Source of the DNA: Trueperella bernardiae
Lineage (GTDB): Bacteria > Actinomycetota > Actinomycetes > Actinomycetales > Actinomycetaceae
Reading direction: 5' to 3'
Length of the DNA stretch: 64,000 bases
Assembly: GCF_001469025.1 (NCBI RefSeq)
Contig: NZ_LNIZ01000001.1
Coordinates: 124,001-188,000, forward strand
The translations under genes and the position numbers were made by a program. Below the pieces are notes generated by a model. It saw nothing but the letters and a program-made list of their open reading frames with translations. It ran no database searches and was not told where the DNA came from. Positions 61,945 through 64,000 of this stretch are shown here, one piece after another (the stretch's first letter is position 1; every line of letters starts with the position of its first letter).

Positions 61945-64000
61945 TTATGCAGCTTCGTAGAGGGCATCTTCGAGGTCACGAATAGCCTGGAGGTAGGCGT
62001 CGCGCCCTCCAAAGAGACGGGCAATCTTCTGCGGTGATCCGTACTGAGTGAACGGGTCAACACTGAGGATTCTGGTTGTTTCGATTTCAGAAATACCGAT
62101 ATCTGCGTACTTATCCAAGAGCGCTTCCAATACTTCGCGGCAGGTATCTGAGTATTTATGGAGGTAGCCGCGCTTCTTGACGTGATCGATGCGTTCTTGC
62201 TTTGTCAGTGGAGGCTTGTCGAACGCGATGTGGAGAATAAGGTCGAAGTCGTCGACGTCGAAGAATCTGTCATCGGCTTCTTCTCGGATGGCTTCAAGGA
62301 AAACGCCTCGAGTGGTGAGCTGGCCGATCAGTTCGTCTTTTCGCTCGGCCTGCGACCAAGCGTTGAGGAATGAGTCGAGGCTGGAGTAGGTATTCAGCAA
62401 TGAACGCTTCGAGAAGTCGCGGATCGACTCGGTCACGAGTTTTCCGGTGACAGGATCGACGTACTGCACACGTTCGTTGAGCAGTTTGACTTCAACACCC
62501 CGAACTCGCACCTTCCCTTGCTTTTCAGGCTCCGGGTCGGTGATCCACGGCGGATTACGGTCGATCACATCATCTGGGTCGAAGTCCTCGGTGCCAGCTT
62601 CAAACCCGGGGTCGTCTACTGTTTCGTCGTCTGGCCATTCGGGTTCACGGATCTCGCCATCATCTCCAGGCTCGGGCGGTGGCATGTCGATACCGCCTGC
62701 TGGGTTGCCGTCGAAGTCAGGATCGGCGAAGAGCCGGGTTGATCCACGGAAGTCCATGATTGTGAAAAACTCTTTGCCGTGTTCAGGATCGAGCCGGGTG
62801 CCGCGTCCGACGATCTGCTTGAACTCTGTCATCGACCCGATGTTGGACTCCAAGACGATAAGCTTGATCGTTTTGACGTTGACACCCGTGGTGAGCAGTT
62901 TCGACGTGGTGACCAGTGTCGGATACTGCTCGTTGACATCAGCGAAATTGTCGAGCTGAGCCTTGCCCTCTTTATCATCGCCGGTGATCTTCATAACGTA
63001 CCGGTAGTCCTCGATAACCCGCTCAAGGTTCTCATTCGCGAGGGCTTGACGCATCCGCTCGGCGTGCTCAATGTCAACGCAGAACACGATGGTCTTCGAG
63101 TCCGTGCCGTACTTCGCCAACCAGGACGTCACGTACTTAGCAACCATCTGGGTGCGCTCGTCAATGATGAGGTTACGGTCGTAGTCCTTGACGTTGTACT
63201 CGCGATCTTCGACTTCGTTGCCGTCGACGTCGACCTGCCCTTCGAACGGTCGCCAGTTTTCTAAGTCGACGTCCAGACCAACACGAATCACCTTGTACGG
63301 GGCGAGGAAGCCATCCTCGATGCCCTGTTTCAAGCTGTAGGTGTAGACGGGTTCACCGAAGTAGTCGATGTTCGACACTTCCTTGGTTTCCTTCGGCGTC
63401 GCCGTCATACCAATGTGGATGGCGCTCGAAAAGTAATCGAGAACGCGTCTCCACAACGATTCCTCACGCGCTGATCCACGGTGGCACTCGTCAACGATGA
63501 CGAGGTCAAAGAACTCGGGTTTGAACTGCCGGAATGGTTCTTCCCCCTCTTCACCGGCGAGCTGCTGATACAAACTCATGTAGACCTCGTAGGAGGAATC
63601 CAGTTGTTTGCCCTTGACCTTGGTGATGCGCCCTGAGAGCGGCTCGAAGTCACCGATGATGGTCTGATCAATCAACACATTGCGGTCGGCCAGGTAGAGA
63701 ACCCGCTTCACAGAGCCAGCTTTGAGAAGCCGCCAAATGATCTGAAACGCGGTGAACGTCTTACCAGTTCCGGTGGCCATGACCAGAAGTAGACGGCGGT
63801 CGCCATGAGCGATTGCTTCCAACGTGCGGTCCACCGCTACCTGTTGGTAATAGCGGGCTTCTTGACGGTTGAACGGATCAACGTAGTAGGGTTCGGCAAC
63901 TAGCTCCGCACCAGCGGTGTCTAGCCCCTTGCCAGTAAGGTAACGTTGCCACAATTCTTCCTCAGTGGGGAACTCATCCATCCCAAGTTCCCGTTCAACG
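61945..64000 (-). CDS. hsdR: Type I restriction endonuclease HsdR, C-terminal part
   Basis: At least 684 residues, cut by the right window edge: codons upstream of the ATG at 63981 stay open (ERELG), so that ATG need not be the start. The translocase motifs are MATGTGKTF (Walker A), VDECHRGS, MTATP, SKLLTTGVNV and GRGTRLD. After a Pro/Asp/Glu-rich spacer (PPPEPGDDGEIREPEWPDD) comes an EcoEI-type C-terminal domain. The N-terminal nuclease domain would lie outside the window. Order hsdR-hsdM-hsdS on one strand. Confidence 0.93.
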   Translation of the reverse strand, partial: VERELGMDEFPTEEELWQRYLTGKGLDTAGAELVAEPYYVDPFNRQEARYYQQVAVDRTLEAIAHGDRRLLLVMATGTGKTFTAFQIIWRLLKAGSVKRVLYLADRNVLIDQTIIGDFEPLSGRITKVKGKQLDSSYEVYMSLYQQLAGEEGEEPFRQFKPEFFDLVIVDECHRGSAREESLWRRVLDYFSSAIHIGMTATPKETKEVSNIDYFGEPVYTYSLKQGIEDGFLAPYKVIRVGLDVDLENWRPFEGQVDVDGNEVEDREYNVKDYDRNLIIDERTQMVAKYVTSWLAKYGTDSKTIVFCVDIEHAERMRQALANENLERVIEDYRYVMKITGDDKEGKAQLDNFADVNEQYPTLVTTSKLLTTGVNVKTIKLIVLESNIGSMTEFKQIVGRGTRLDPEHGKEFFTIMDFRGSTRLFADPDFDGNPAGGIDMPPPEPGDDGEIREPEWPDDETVDDPGFEAGTEDFDPDDVIDRNPPWITDPEPEKQGKVRVRGVEVKLLNERVQYVDPVTGKLVTESIRDFSKRSLLNTYSSLDSFLNAWSQAERKDELIGQLTTRGVFLEAIREEADDRFFDVDDFDLILHIAFDKPPLTKQERIDHVKKRGYLHKYSDTCREVLEALLDKYADIGISEIETTRILSVDPFTQYGSPQKIARLFGGRDAYLQAIRDLEDALYEAA

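Overview
This 64 kb window is chromosomal DNA from a high-GC Gram-positive bacterium. The gene content points to an actinobacterium of the Actinomycetaceae type (Trueperella/Arcanobacterium/Actinomyces relatives). The reasons are a complete murE-to-divIVA division cluster with SepF and YggT in place of MinCD/FtsA, a homodimeric AceE pyruvate dehydrogenase, the actinobacterial families DUF3052, DUF3145, DUF6457 and DUF6318, and a MurE whose amino-acid motif (DDPH) is not the diaminopimelate type. The genus is an inference, not shown.

Layout. 1-15.0 kb is the division and cell wall (dcw) operon on the plus strand: ftsI (5' cut by the window), murE, murF, mraY, murD, ftsW, murG, murC, ftsQ, then ftsZ with its own promoter and leader hairpin, pgeF, sepF, yggT, divIVA and lspA. 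15-20 kb has an RluD-type pseudouridine synthase, an acetyltransferase and dnaE. 20-24 kb on the minus strand holds an S4 RNA-binding protein, a DedA protein and a zinc-uptake operon, znuA-znuC-znuB-zur. 24-28 kb has glyS, behind a leader of three tandem hairpins, then a YibE/F membrane protein and dusB. 28-32.5 kb has a catalytically dead GH13-like protein, dgt and dnaG. 32.5-36 kb has tatB, tatA, tatC and DUF6457 facing a TorD-like chaperone and a ferredoxin, plus tRNA-Met. 36-43 kb carries secreted and hypothetical proteins, tRNA-Asn, def, an epimerase, DUF3145, an ACP-like protein without its serine, YciO and a HAD phosphatase. 43-50 kb has a heterodimeric ABC exporter, aceE, DUF3052 and tRNA-Val. 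50.6-57.9 kb is a single secreted two-domain amylopullulanase of about 2,424 residues. From 58 kb to the end the base composition is visibly more AT-rich, and the DNA holds a type I restriction-modification system (hsdR-hsdM-hsdS, minus strand).

The most striking observation is in hsdS. A (GA)8 dinucleotide tract sits exactly between its two target-recognition halves. As sequenced, the frame stops just after the tract and gives a 237-residue one-TRD subunit. Loss of one GA unit would join it to an intact second half and give a 470-residue two-TRD subunit. This looks like a phase-variable specificity switch.

A second theme is leaderless expression: eleven genes have an extended TANNNT-like -10 hexamer ending exactly 6 or 7 nt before the start codon, with no room for a Shine-Dalgarno site. 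These hexamers also settled several start codons. Zinc supply (Zur/Znu), protein export (Tat), lipoprotein processing (LspA) and starch/glycogen degradation (amylopullulanase) are the main physiological modules besides housekeeping.
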